Shown in pieces: positions 8,962 to 16,321 of a stretch of 64,000 nt of DNA; position 1 is the stretch's first letter, and each line of letters opens with the position of its first letter. The DNA is taken from the NCBI GenBank assembly GCA_019239915.1, contig JAFAZF010000036.1:1-64000 (forward strand). Direction: 5' to 3'. The position numbers and the translations under genes were made by a program. The notes beneath the pieces are model-generated. The model saw nothing but the letters and a program-made list of their open reading frames with translations. It was not told the origin of the DNA and searched no databases. Source of the stretch: Sphingomonadaceae bacterium (GTDB lineage: Bacteria; Pseudomonadota; Alphaproteobacteria; Sphingomonadales; Sphingomonadaceae).

Positions 8962-10272
8962 ATGGCCGACGACAGCAATAAAGACGTGCAACCGGCACTG
9001 GCTCCTGCCGAAGGAAATGGCGAATGCGCCGGCGATGCCTCGGTGCCGAATACCGGGGAGCAGGCGAGCGACGACGGGGCAGCGGCTTCCGAGCCGGCTC
9101 TCATGGGCCTGCCGGAGGTCATCGCACCCGCGACGGGGGCAGCGGTTGCGAGGTCACCATCGGCGAAAAAGGCGCGCGCAAAGACAGTGAACCAGAAGCT
9201 CGGCGCCAACGACGCCGAACCGCCGCTCATGGATCTGCCTGAGCAGCGCGAGCCGGAACGGAAGCCTGTTGCGACCTCGCAACGCACCTCAGAGTCGGAG
9301 ACTCGGGACGACGCGAAGGACGTGGGCTCCTCGCATGATGCGGTCGACGCCACCACCTTCGGTGACCGCATCATCGAATACACCATCATCCAGAGCGAAC
9401 TGCATGGTATCGTGTTGCTCGATCCATTTGCGGTCGAGCCCGAACCGTTCAACGGCCGTGGCCAGGCAATCTTCGTTCCAGATGATAATCGCGATCTGAT
9501 CGACGACATGCGCATCCGCGGCAACACCGTGCCGATTGCTGTCCGCCCGCGCCCAGCTGGCCCGGGGTGGACCTGCCCATCCGGAAGTCGGCGGCTGCGG
9601 TCCGCTCGCGAGATCAGGTCGCAACTGCCGGACTTCCGTGTTCGCGCGATCATCCACCCGAACATGTCGGACGAGGAGGCCTACGCGCTTTGCCTTGCCG
9701 ACAATCGCGGTCGCAACGGGGTGACCGAGTTCCAGCGCGCACGCGAGATCGCCTGGGAATTCGCGCACCTCTTCGCCAGTGATCGCAAGAAATATCTGGC
9801 GGAGCACGCAATCGATCCCAGCGTGCTCACCCGCGCCCTCGACCTCGCCGCCATGCCCGAGGCCATTTTGCGCTGCGCGGACGATCGCGAGCAGCTGCGC
9901 TTCAACTTCGCAGAAAAGGTCTCGCCGCGGCTGAAGGAGAAGGGAGACGGCAAGAAGATACTGGCGCGGGCGACAGCGCTCGACGGCACGCTGCCGCCCG
10001 CCAAGCTGCAGCGCTATTTGCTGACCGGCGAAGCGGAACTCGCCCCGGCCGACAGGCAGGTGAGGCAGTTTGGCAAGGGTCGGAACAAGGTGCGCGCGAG
10101 CTGCGCCAGGGCGGCCGACGGCAGCGCCACCATCAAGGTGCCGGCCGTCAGCCGGCTCACGATCGACGAGCAGGCTGCGCTTGCGGAATTCCTGCGCGAG
10201 GTGCTCGCGGATCTCACCGGCGGCGCTCCCGGACGAAGCGGCGACACCCTGAGCGCCGGAGACATGCTGTGA
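8962..10272 (+). CDS. ParB/RepB-like nuclease-domain protein
   Basis: A 436-residue protein. Residues 1-125 are low-complexity and probably disordered. Residues ~130-230 resemble the ParB/Spo0J N-terminal domain: a plasmid-partition type LLDPFAVEPEPFNGRG, then the SGSRRLRSAREI variant of the ParB GERR box, then EEAYALCLADNRGRNGVTEF. A helical DNA-binding-like region follows to ~360. The ATG is preceded by AAAGGAAG. No parA ATPase gene lies nearby, so it may act as a CTP-dependent DNA-binding or regulatory protein of the element rather than in classical partition. The downstream gene overlaps by 4 bp. Confidence 0.7.
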   Translation: MADDSNKDVQPALAPAEGNGECAGDASVPNTGEQASDDGAAASEPALMGLPEVIAPATGAAVARSPSAKKARAKTVNQKLGANDAEPPLMDLPEQREPERKPVATSQRTSESETRDDAKDVGSSHDAVDATTFGDRIIEYTIIQSELHGIVLLDPFAVEPEPFNGRGQAIFVPDDNRDLIDDMRIRGNTVPIAVRPRPAGPGWTCPSGSRRLRSAREIRSQLPDFRVRAIIHPNMSDEEAYALCLADNRGRNGVTEFQRAREIAWEFAHLFASDRKKYLAEHAIDPSVLTRALDLAAMPEAILRCADDREQLRFNFAEKVSPRLKEKGDGKKILARATALDGTLPPAKLQRYLLTGEAELAPADRQVRQFGKGRNKVRASCARAADGSATIKVPAVSRLTIDEQAALAEFLREVLADLTGGAPGRSGDTLSAGDML

Positions 10273-10586
10273 AGCCGGTGCCCCGCCCCGCAATCCGCGC
10301 CGTATCGTTTAATGACGCTCGCAACGCGCTCGATCCGCTCATCACCGTAGCGCGCGGCGATACCGGCAGCTCGACGCGAGTCGCTGATTTCCTGCTTGCT
10401 TGGTGGAACGGGCCTGAGCTCGGCCACTTCCCGATTATCCACATCGCCAACGTCGATGCCGCGATCGCGGAAGACATGCTCATCATCCTGGCGTTTCTCG
10501 GCCAGCACGGGGTCCGTTACGCGGACTTCTGGGGCCGCCGCGAGGATATAAGCGACCTCATAGATGCGTGGCGCCCGGTCGGCTGA
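10269..10586 (+). CDS. DUF7673-like small protein
   Basis: A 105-residue protein with GDTGSSTRVADFLLAWWNGP and a C-terminal IDAWRP, matching my recollection of the DUF7673 family common on proteobacterial accessory elements. It starts with GTG overlapping the ParB-like stop (GTGA), so the two are translationally coupled. No enzymatic motif is visible and the function is unknown. Confidence 0.65.
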   Translation: MKPVPRPAIRAVSFNDARNALDPLITVARGDTGSSTRVADFLLAWWNGPELGHFPIIHIANVDAAIAEDMLIILAFLGQHGVRYADFWGRREDISDLIDAWRPVG

Positions 10587-10725
10587 GCGGGGCATTCATT
10601 GCTTCAACTCCGTCAGCATTGCCCACCACATCACGGGACTGTTGCGGCAGACTGGGAGCAGAACTTGGCGATATCCATCACGTCAAGGCCCCGACCCACT
10701 CATTATCGGACGGCTCGACTGTCTC

Positions 10726-10745
10726 GACTCTGTAGCAACAGAGTC
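10726..10745. promoter_or_regulatory. short perfect hairpin upstream of methyltransferase gene
   Basis: GACTCTGT-AGCA-ACAGAGTC is an 8-bp perfect dyad, 31 bp before the methyltransferase ATG. No T-run follows on either strand, so an operator or 5'-leader hairpin is more likely than a terminator. Confidence 0.35.
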
Positions 10746-10775
10746 ATCCAACATCGTGTTCATGGCGTGTAGATT

Positions 10776-11666
10776 ATGATCAACCATTCCAACAATATCA
10801 TCTCGTTCGATCATGCTGCGCAGGTCGGCCAATCCACGCCTGTACGGACAAGCGCGACGATGAGCGCGGCGGGCGACGATAATCGTGCTTCGGATATTCG
10901 GCTCGACCAGTACTACACTAGAACCGACGTCGCCGCTAATCTCTACGCGATCTTCCGGGAGCATTTCGAGCCAACGCACTATCAGATGGTCGAGCCGAGC
11001 GCCGGCACGGGATCGTTCCTCAGATTGATGCCATCCGGTAGTCTCGGGTTCGACATCGAGCCGAAATTCCCCGGGATTGAGACCGCCGACTTCCTCAAAG
11101 TTGAAATCAGAAGCCGGCGCCAAGTCGCGGTGGTGGGCAACCCGCCGTTCGGGAAGAATGCCTGCATGGCGGTGCGCTTCTTTAACCATGCCGCTCGCCA
11201 GTCGAGCGTCATCGCGCTGATTTTGCCGCGAACGTTCCGCAAAGCCTCGATCGAAAACCGCCTCAATAATAGATTTCACCTCCTCCGCGAGAAGACGGTT
11301 CCGAACGACGCCTTCCTATTCCGATCGAAACCTTACAATGTTCCTGCGGTCTTCCAGATCTGGGAGCTTCGGAGCGGTCCACGCGAACCGCGGCACGTCG
11401 AAACCAGTCATCCCGATTTCGAGTTTACCACGCCGGGCCGCGCTCATTTCGCCATCCAGCGGGTTGGCGCGCGCGCAGGGCGGCTACATCGCGATCTCAC
11501 CATGAGCCCGTCGTCCCACTATTTCATAAGGGGCGAAGTTCACGACGTCATGGCGCAGCTCGATTTCTCCACCGTCGTGGGCGACGTGAGTGGAAATCCA
11601 AGCCTGTCGAAATCGGAAATTGTGCTGCTCTATCGCGAGTACGTTGCGTCGCACGCTTGCGTGTGA
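10776..11666 (+). CDS. orphan SAM-dependent DNA methyltransferase (N6-A/N4-C type)
   Basis: A 296-residue protein with LDQYYTRTDVA, the SAM-binding motif VEPSAGTGSFL (motif I, near residue 72) and the catalytic GNPPFG (motif IV, near 122). The I-before-IV order and the NPPF core fit amino-methyltransferases of the gamma class (M.TaqI-like). No restriction subunit or specificity gene is adjacent, so it is probably solitary and may protect the mobile element or regulate it. The C-terminus (after ~200) lacks an obvious target-recognition domain I can name. Confidence 0.75.
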   Translation: MINHSNNIISFDHAAQVGQSTPVRTSATMSAAGDDNRASDIRLDQYYTRTDVAANLYAIFREHFEPTHYQMVEPSAGTGSFLRLMPSGSLGFDIEPKFPGIETADFLKVEIRSRRQVAVVGNPPFGKNACMAVRFFNHAARQSSVIALILPRTFRKASIENRLNNRFHLLREKTVPNDAFLFRSKPYNVPAVFQIWELRSGPREPRHVETSHPDFEFTTPGRAHFAIQRVGARAGRLHRDLTMSPSSHYFIRGEVHDVMAQLDFSTVVGDVSGNPSLSKSEIVLLYREYVASHACV

Positions 11667-11729
11667 TCCGTCCGCGACCTCCTGTGCGTCGACCCCGCGC
11701 AGTAAGCGCTTACTTTTGCCGGAAATAGG

Positions 11730-12743
11730 CTAGGCTTCAGCAATTTCGAGCTCTTTGCCGAGACGCGCCGTCTGCTGAAGCACAGCAATACGCTTTGCGA
11801 GACTATCGAGACCAGCCCGATTGAGCATGGCCTCCGCGCCTGTGATAAATGTTTCTGGAAATCCCAAGCAGTCTTCTGACCCGACAGCGCGCGCGACCGC
11901 GGCGAACGCCCAGGCGAACGGAATATCAGTACCGGCCAGACGAAGCCACGCTTTCCAACGCTCCCGAGGAGCGGGATCGCCGATGTAGCGCAGATAGCGC
12001 AAAGATCGCTCTCCGCCGCCGCATCCGCCATCGCCCATCTGCTCTAGAACAGCCAGCGAACGGCTGAAGAAATAATCGGCTTCCACGAGACGGTCGCCCC
12101 GCCGCCGCACGGTCATTGGCCGGACAATGGGCTCAGGCTCGCTATTGCAGCGTGCACCATCGCCAGGCATCCAGCCGTCACGCATCAGCAGCGCGTCGAT
12201 CTCCGCATCTAGCAGCCCAGTGCTGATGTCATGGCTTGTCAGCGTCTCGATCAGGCGCCGGTAGAGCATGCCGACGTCCAGCAATATCCTCGCGGCGCAC
12301 GCGCCATCCTGCGTGTCCAGAGCATCCGCTCTTCCCCGAATGCGGAACTGCCAAAGCATCGAGGGTGCTCGGGCATGTGCTGGGCCGGCGCCGAGCAACG
12401 CCTGGGGCGTGATGACCGCGATCGGATCCGTGCCCCACGATATGGGCTGGCTGACCAGAGAAGGGCGCGCTGCCGCCAGCATCATGCGGATGAGTTCCGG
12501 CCAGCAATCGCCGACAATCTCGACGGCCACGCTGAATTGGACAAAGGCATCCGCCAGCGCGAACCACAGCGCATAGGCATAGGCATCGGCGAGCGAATAT
12601 GCGGATCGCCGGGCCTTTCCGACATGGTGGCCGGGCGGAAAGCCTTTGACGCTCAGGTGCTGAATGCGCGCCCGGACGACTGTCGCGCCGTCGACGCTAT
12701 GGATCTTCGCGAGACCTGCCTCGATCGTTCGAATGGGAAGCAT
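11730..12743 (-). CDS. putative MerR-like DNA-binding protein
   Basis: A 337-residue protein. The N-terminal ~65 residues (MLPIRTIEAGL..., then HLSVKGFPPG and SAYSLADAYAYALWFALADA) resemble a winged-helix MerR-type domain seen in element-borne proteins. The remaining ~270 residues are helical and unassigned. It is transcribed divergently from the 12871 gene, across a perfect 20-bp palindrome lying 8 bp from its own ATG. Autoregulation is therefore plausible (inference). Confidence 0.6.
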   Translation of the reverse strand: MLPIRTIEAGLAKIHSVDGATVVRARIQHLSVKGFPPGHHVGKARRSAYSLADAYAYALWFALADAFVQFSVAVEIVGDCWPELIRMMLAAARPSLVSQPISWGTDPIAVITPQALLGAGPAHARAPSMLWQFRIRGRADALDTQDGACAARILLDVGMLYRRLIETLTSHDISTGLLDAEIDALLMRDGWMPGDGARCNSEPEPIVRPMTVRRRGDRLVEADYFFSRSLAVLEQMGDGGCGGGERSLRYLRYIGDPAPRERWKAWLRLAGTDIPFAWAFAAVARAVGSEDCLGFPETFITGAEAMLNRAGLDSLAKRIAVLQQTARLGKELEIAEA

Positions 12744-12750
12744 TCATCCA

Positions 12751-12803
12751 CCATAACGAGCTCGTTATGGGGTTGCAACTCGGCACCCGCAGTGCCATAA
12801 CGA
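12751..12803. promoter_or_regulatory. 20-bp palindrome plus extra half-site (operator)
   Basis: CCATAACGAGCTCGTTATGG at 12751-12770 is a perfect palindrome. A further CCATAACGA half-site occurs at 12795-12803. Both lie in the divergent promoter region between the putative regulator (start 12743) and the poly-Asp protein (start 12871). This geometry is typical of a dimeric regulator's operator. Confidence 0.65.
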
Positions 12804-12870
12804 TGATGTGATGGTGAAAACCGGTTTCGTGGCAGCGCACTGCCCATGGCCGAGCAAAGGGAGAACGGAA

Positions 12871-13221
12871 ATGGACCTCGTCCCCGTAGAGGCGGTATGT
12901 GAAGACTGCATTGTCAGGATCTACCAGACCGACTTCGACGTTCCCGCCGGCATGCGTGATGCCTTCAGCGCGAAGCTGGACGTGGTATCCGCGCATGGCG
13001 GTGAACCGACCGCGGACGATATTCGCCGATCCTATTCCGACTGTGAGATCATCAGCACGGGGCCCAGCACCAACAGAGGCATGACGATAGTTGCGCTGAG
13101 CGGAACAAAAGTCCTCGTCCTCTACTATCCCGACGATCAGATGCTGATCGAGCTCCACGACGCGGTCGACGATGACGACGATGACGACGACGACGATGAC
13201 GACGATGTGATTGACTACTAA
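12871..13221 (+). CDS. hypothetical protein with poly-aspartate tail
   Basis: A 116-residue protein. The ATG at 12871 is chosen because AAAGGGAGA precedes it by 6-8 bp; the in-frame starts at 12808 and 12811 lack this. The body (MDLVPVEAVCEDCIVRIYQT...) looks like a small alpha/beta domain I cannot name. Residues 100-112 are 13 consecutive Asp encoded by a GAC/GAT run, then VIDY. An acidic tail of this kind could mimic DNA or contact basic proteins (inference). No gene follows; from the stop to 13449 I recognise nothing. Confidence 0.6.
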   Translation: MDLVPVEAVCEDCIVRIYQTDFDVPAGMRDAFSAKLDVVSAHGGEPTADDIRRSYSDCEIISTGPSTNRGMTIVALSGTKVLVLYYPDDQMLIELHDAVDDDDDDDDDDDDDVIDY

Positions 13222-13449
13222 CAGCTCCGCGCGAAGCGCAATTTGATCAGCGCTTTAGTGCTAGCCGCAGGCCCAAAATAGGTGCTCGGGTGAGCGGGCT
13301 CGACAACCGCCTGGAAAAAAGATGGGCACCCACATCAACGTGTCCCGTCGGGTTGATTTCGGCCTGGCGGAGGCGTCGAGCGCGGCGCTGGTCTGCTCCA
13401 GGCATCCGCTCCGCATGACTTCGCCGGAAAGCGTTTTCGCCGGGCGCAG

Positions 13450-13695
13450 CTATCCCGTGGTGACCCTGCGTTCGTGGAACATCAGCCAGTCAATGTTGTG
13501 GACGAGATTGGTGAGGGTAATCTTCGTCTCGGCGCGAGCGATACCGATGGTGCGGATGAAGAGCCCCATCTGGTCCTTCTGACGGCGAACACATGCTCGA
13601 TGCGGGCGCGAACGGCCGACCTGACTGCATTGGCGCGCGCGGTGCGGACCGGCATCGGCCTGCCCTTGAGCTTTTTGCGGTGGATGCGGCTCACC
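13450..13695 (-). pseudogene. IS5-family transposase, C-terminal third
   Basis: Read leftwards from a GTG at 13694 the frame gives VSRIHRKKLKGRPMP, then ARIEHVFAV, typical of the C-terminal part of IS5-group transposases. One frameshift follows; the adjacent frame then carries the IGIARAE-like and NIDWLMFHERRVTTG end, with a stop at 13450. This piece is in the same orientation as the N-terminal piece at 14215-14581. Confidence 0.8.
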
Positions 13696-14222
13696 CAGCC
13701 GGCGATCGACGCGCTGTTCGCCGCCTTCGACGGGCAGCTGCGCGAGCGCGGCTATCTGGCGATGGGAGGTCAGATCGTCGACGCCACACTGGTCGCAGCG
13801 CCAAAGCAGCGCAACAATCCGGCCGAGAAGGAAGCGATAAAAGAGGGCAAGTAAGCTCGGGACATCTGGCCGGAGAACCCGGCCAAGGCGGCGCAGAAGG
13901 ATGTTGATGCACGCTGGACGCTGAAGTTCGCGAAGGCCAGGGCCACGCCCGACGGCAGACCGGGATCGATATCGCGATCCCGAGCTTCGGGTACAAAAGC
14001 AGCATCGCGATCTGCCGGCGCTTCGGCTTCATCCGCCGCGGAAAGGTCACCGACGCCGCCCGCTTCGACGGGCGCATGCTGCGCGATGTCGTCACCAACG
14101 ACAACACCGCCTCGGACGTCTGGGCGGAGCCGCTCAAGGTTCCAGCGATGCACAGCATCGTTGGAATAGCGGCGGAGGGGGATACCGCGTACCGCAGCCG
14201 ATCCAACGAGGCTTGGTTGAAA
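13689..14222 (+). pseudogene. IS5-family transposase, middle third, inverted
   Basis: On the plus strand the frames give AIDALFAAFDGQLRERGYLA, MGGQIVDATLVAAPKQRNN, a stop at 13852-13854, KDVDARWTLKFAKA, then after a frameshift DIAIPSFGYKSSIAICRRFG and GRMLRDVVTNDNTASDVWA. It ends with DTAYRSRSNEAWL. This is the catalytic middle of the same transposase family, with an ~18-residue insertion before DTAYRS. It runs opposite to its N- and C-terminal pieces. Confidence 0.8.
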
Positions 14223-14581
14223 TAATCGCGCCCGCCCGCGTCAGCTTCTCGCGGAACAGTCGGCTCGTGTTTCTCGTCGGGAGTGACGTCACCCAAGTCG
14301 AACCCGAGGAACCACAGCCAACTCAGCCGATCGCGGATCAGGAACTCCATCCGCGCGTCGCTGACAGTGTTCTGCGCTGCGAGGATCAGCACCTCGAGCA
14401 TCGCCACCGGATCATACGGCGGCCGCCCAACCTTGGCGCCGTCGCCGTAAGCCAGCGCCTTCTCCAGAGCCGGGCGGAACACCTCGAAGTCCACCACCCG
14501 TTCCATCGTCTCCAGCGAATCGCCGCAGTCCGACAACCGCTTCAGCTGATCCGATAGCCCGGCTAATCCCGCCTGACGCAT
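14215..14581 (-). pseudogene. IS5-family transposase, N-terminal third
   Basis: The minus-strand frame starting MRQAGLAGLSDQLKRLSDCG continues through VGRPPYDPVAMLEVLILAAQ and SDARMEFLIRDRLSWLWFLG, the conserved N-terminal domain of IS5-group transposases. After a frameshift, RLFREKLTRAGAI follows, and similarity stops at ~14215. There the plus-strand middle segment meets it tail to tail. Coding for an intact transposase is impossible. Confidence 0.8.
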
Positions 14582-14884
14582 CGCCGCCTCCCGTTAGGCG
14601 AATGAATCATCTCCGGCCCGATCTCGCCAGGGTTTTTGGAGGTGCCCAGATGCCAAGCCCGCTCGGCTCACAAGAGCGCAAGGTGGGCGAACGACGACCT
14701 AAAGCTATAGATGGAAATCAATTGAGCGGTCTGCCGAATGATGCGCATCAGCGTTTCCGCTGCTCCTCAATGCCTTCATCGGTCGGCGGATACGCCGCCG
14801 CGCAAGCTGCCATCGCTCGCTTCGTGACGATGCCGCTCCTGGCGAGGTCCTCGATCAGTTCGGGAACGGAGTTAGCTCAAGGTA
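14582..14884. other. IS-rich interval without recognisable gene
   Basis: No convincing gene is seen here. A short minus-strand stretch (about 14755-14875) reads SVPELIEDLARSGIVTKRAM and ends with a stop. It has no start and I do not recognise it. The segment lies between IS5 and IS110/IS3 debris and is probably further transposon wreckage. Confidence 0.4.
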
Positions 14885-14994
14885 GCGCCGCATGATGTCT
14901 GATGCCAACTAGGCACGGCGGCAGCTGGGCGAAGAGCTTCAGCATCCGCCCGCTGGTCAGCCGCTGGCGGATCACCGCCACGCTCTCAGCATCG
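14885..14994 (-). pseudogene. IS110/IS1111-like N-terminal fragment
   Basis: The minus strand encodes VAVIRQRLTSGRMLKLFAQL followed by PPCLVG, like the start of IS1111-subgroup transposases just before their MEACATAHHW motif, which is not preserved. The fragment is about 35 residues and is cut on both sides. Its orientation matches the C-terminal IS110-type remnant at 2160-2440. Confidence 0.45.
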
Positions 14995-15182
14995 ACGCGT
15001 GTCGGCTGGTCGATGCGCGATCACATGCGCACCGAGCTGCCGCTCGCCGCCTTGATGATGGCCGCGCAGCTGCAACGACCGACCGAAGGCCTCATCTGTC
15101 ATTCCGACCGCGGCAGCCAACACGCATCGGAGGCGTACGGCAAGCAACTCCTTGCGATGAAAGCCAAACCATCGAGGTTAGC
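14995..15182 (+). pseudogene. IS3-family transposase (OrfB) fragment
   Basis: The plus strand encodes RVGWSMRDHMRTELPLAALM, then PTEGLICHSDRGSQHASEAY. This is the central rve integrase-core segment of an IS3-family OrfB, including the HSDRGSQ motif with the second catalytic Asp. It is truncated at both ends, about 60 residues, and butts directly against oppositely oriented IS110 sequence. Confidence 0.75.
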
Positions 15183-15500
15183 TCTCCCGCGCGAAGCAGC
15201 TTAGCGAGGCCGATCGCGGCGCGCCGGTTGGTCTTTACCCGGTCACCGGCTCTCCGCGGAATTAGCGATGGCGCGACTGCGTCGCAGGGATAGCCCATGC
15301 CGGTGATCAACCGGTAGAGACCGTAGCCGGTCGGTCCGGCCTCGTAGCAGAAATGCGCGTGCCCGTGATTGGCGGCGATCCGCTGAACCACCCGCCGCAT
15401 TGCGTCCGGCGAGGCGTCAACCTCACCCAGGAACCGCACCTCACCTCCGCGCTCCTCGCGGGGACACGCGGCTGCAGCACGAATCGGCGCACCAGCCGCA
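15172..15500 (-). pseudogene. IS110-family transposase, N-terminal fragment
   Basis: The minus strand encodes EVRFLGEVDASPDAMRRVVQ, FCYEAGPTGYGLYRLITGMG, VAPSLIPRRAGDRVKTNRRA and AKLLRAGELTS, the DEDD RuvC-like N-terminal domain of IS110 transposases. The usual Asp of the TNRRDA motif is Ala here. It ends abruptly at an IS3 fragment, and the C-terminal domain is missing. It lies just downstream of the dioxygenase gene. Confidence 0.8.
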
Positions 15501-15515
15501 GCCGCAACAGAACGA

Positions 15516-16181
15516 TCAACTGGGATCACCCCATTCCCGCAATAGGTTCTGCTGAATACGTTGCAGACGTGTGTAATTCTCGCGCGACATCCGAAGTCCT
15601 TCCAGCGCGGCGACCTCGTTAAGCTCATACAGCCATTCCCGATGCTCGGGATCCGCTATTCGGCTTTCGATAAATGTTATTCCAACGAGCCGGACCCCCC
15701 GCGTCACGGGGGTAACTTCGTGCAATGTAGTCGATGGATACAGCATCAAGGATCCTGGCGGTAAACGCGTCGAGAATTCCGTCCCGCTAAGATTTATGCG
15801 CAAGGCTCCTCCATCATAGACGTCCAAGTCATTTAGAAATATCGTGCAACTTAGATCCGACCTGAGTCTCCGAGAGCTGATAGGCAAGAACGCGGCATCG
15901 CCATGCAAACCGTAGTGCATTCCTACCTTATAGGACGCGATAATTGGCGGAGCGATCACCTTTGGAAAGGCGTAATTATTAAATTCCTCGTTCCGACCCA
16001 GAGCTTGCAACATGATTTGAGCCGCTTGCTGTCCGACCTCAGGATCATGGAGTTGAAGATTATTTTTTAGGGTGTTGTGGGGATTACTGATCCTGCCACT
16101 CACGAAAGGCGCACTTTTGGCGATAGTCTTCAAAGTCGCGAGTTCATTAGCCGAGAGGACATTGTCGATGCGTTTAAACAT
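15516..16181 (-). CDS. PKHD-type Fe(II)/2-oxoglutarate dioxygenase (PiuC/YbiX family)
   Basis: A 221-residue protein, the normal family length. Signatures are the iron-binding H-x-D in MHYGLHGDAAFL, SCTIFLNDLDVYDGGALRI, and the distal His and Arg in TTLHEVTPVTRGVRLVGITF, ending with an NLLREW-like tail. Members are cytoplasmic hydroxylases often encoded beside TonB-dependent receptors and linked to iron/siderophore uptake, as here with the receptor at 16322-19405. The substrate is unknown. The TGCAATGTTGCG sequence just upstream recalls motifs before the receptor gene. The 3' end abuts IS debris but the protein looks complete. Confidence 0.85.
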   Translation of the reverse strand: MFKRIDNVLSANELATLKTIAKSAPFVSGRISNPHNTLKNNLQLHDPEVGQQAAQIMLQALGRNEEFNNYAFPKVIAPPIIASYKVGMHYGLHGDAAFLPISSRRLRSDLSCTIFLNDLDVYDGGALRINLSGTEFSTRLPPGSLMLYPSTTLHEVTPVTRGVRLVGITFIESRIADPEHREWLYELNEVAALEGLRMSRENYTRLQRIQQNLLREWGDPS

Positions 16182-16266
16182 ATGCCCTGCAATGTTGCGA
16201 CTAGACCAATAGTGGTGCTTGCAACCAAACTGCGCACCGCCGGCTAATCATTCGGTGAGATGCAGA

Positions 16267-16302
16267 TAGCACAAAGGCGGCGGCCCCGAAAAGCCGCCGC
16301 CT
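16267..16302 (-). terminator. Rho-independent terminator of the TonB receptor gene
   Basis: On the minus strand a perfect 10-bp stem AGGCGGCGGC/GCCGCCGCCT (16275-16284 with 16293-16302) with an 8-base loop is followed by TTTGTGCT. It lies 20 bp after the receptor stop codon. Confidence 0.75.
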
Positions 16303-16321
16303 GCTGCCGAGTCCGGACCGG

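Noticed and set aside
10726-10745. The CTCTGTAGCAACAGAG dyad as a terminal repeat of an IS6-family element.
   Set aside because: It differs from the GGCTCTGTTGCAAA end, is itself palindromic, and no transposase of that family is nearby.
2160-15500. The IS110-type remnants at 2.2-2.4 kb and 14.9-15.5 kb might be one transposase split by insertion of the whole mobile block.
   Set aside because: Both are on the minus strand in the right order, but the central part of the protein is missing, and the large fragment at 15172-15500 looks like a different IS110 subgroup from the 2.2-kb end. Separate remnants are simpler.
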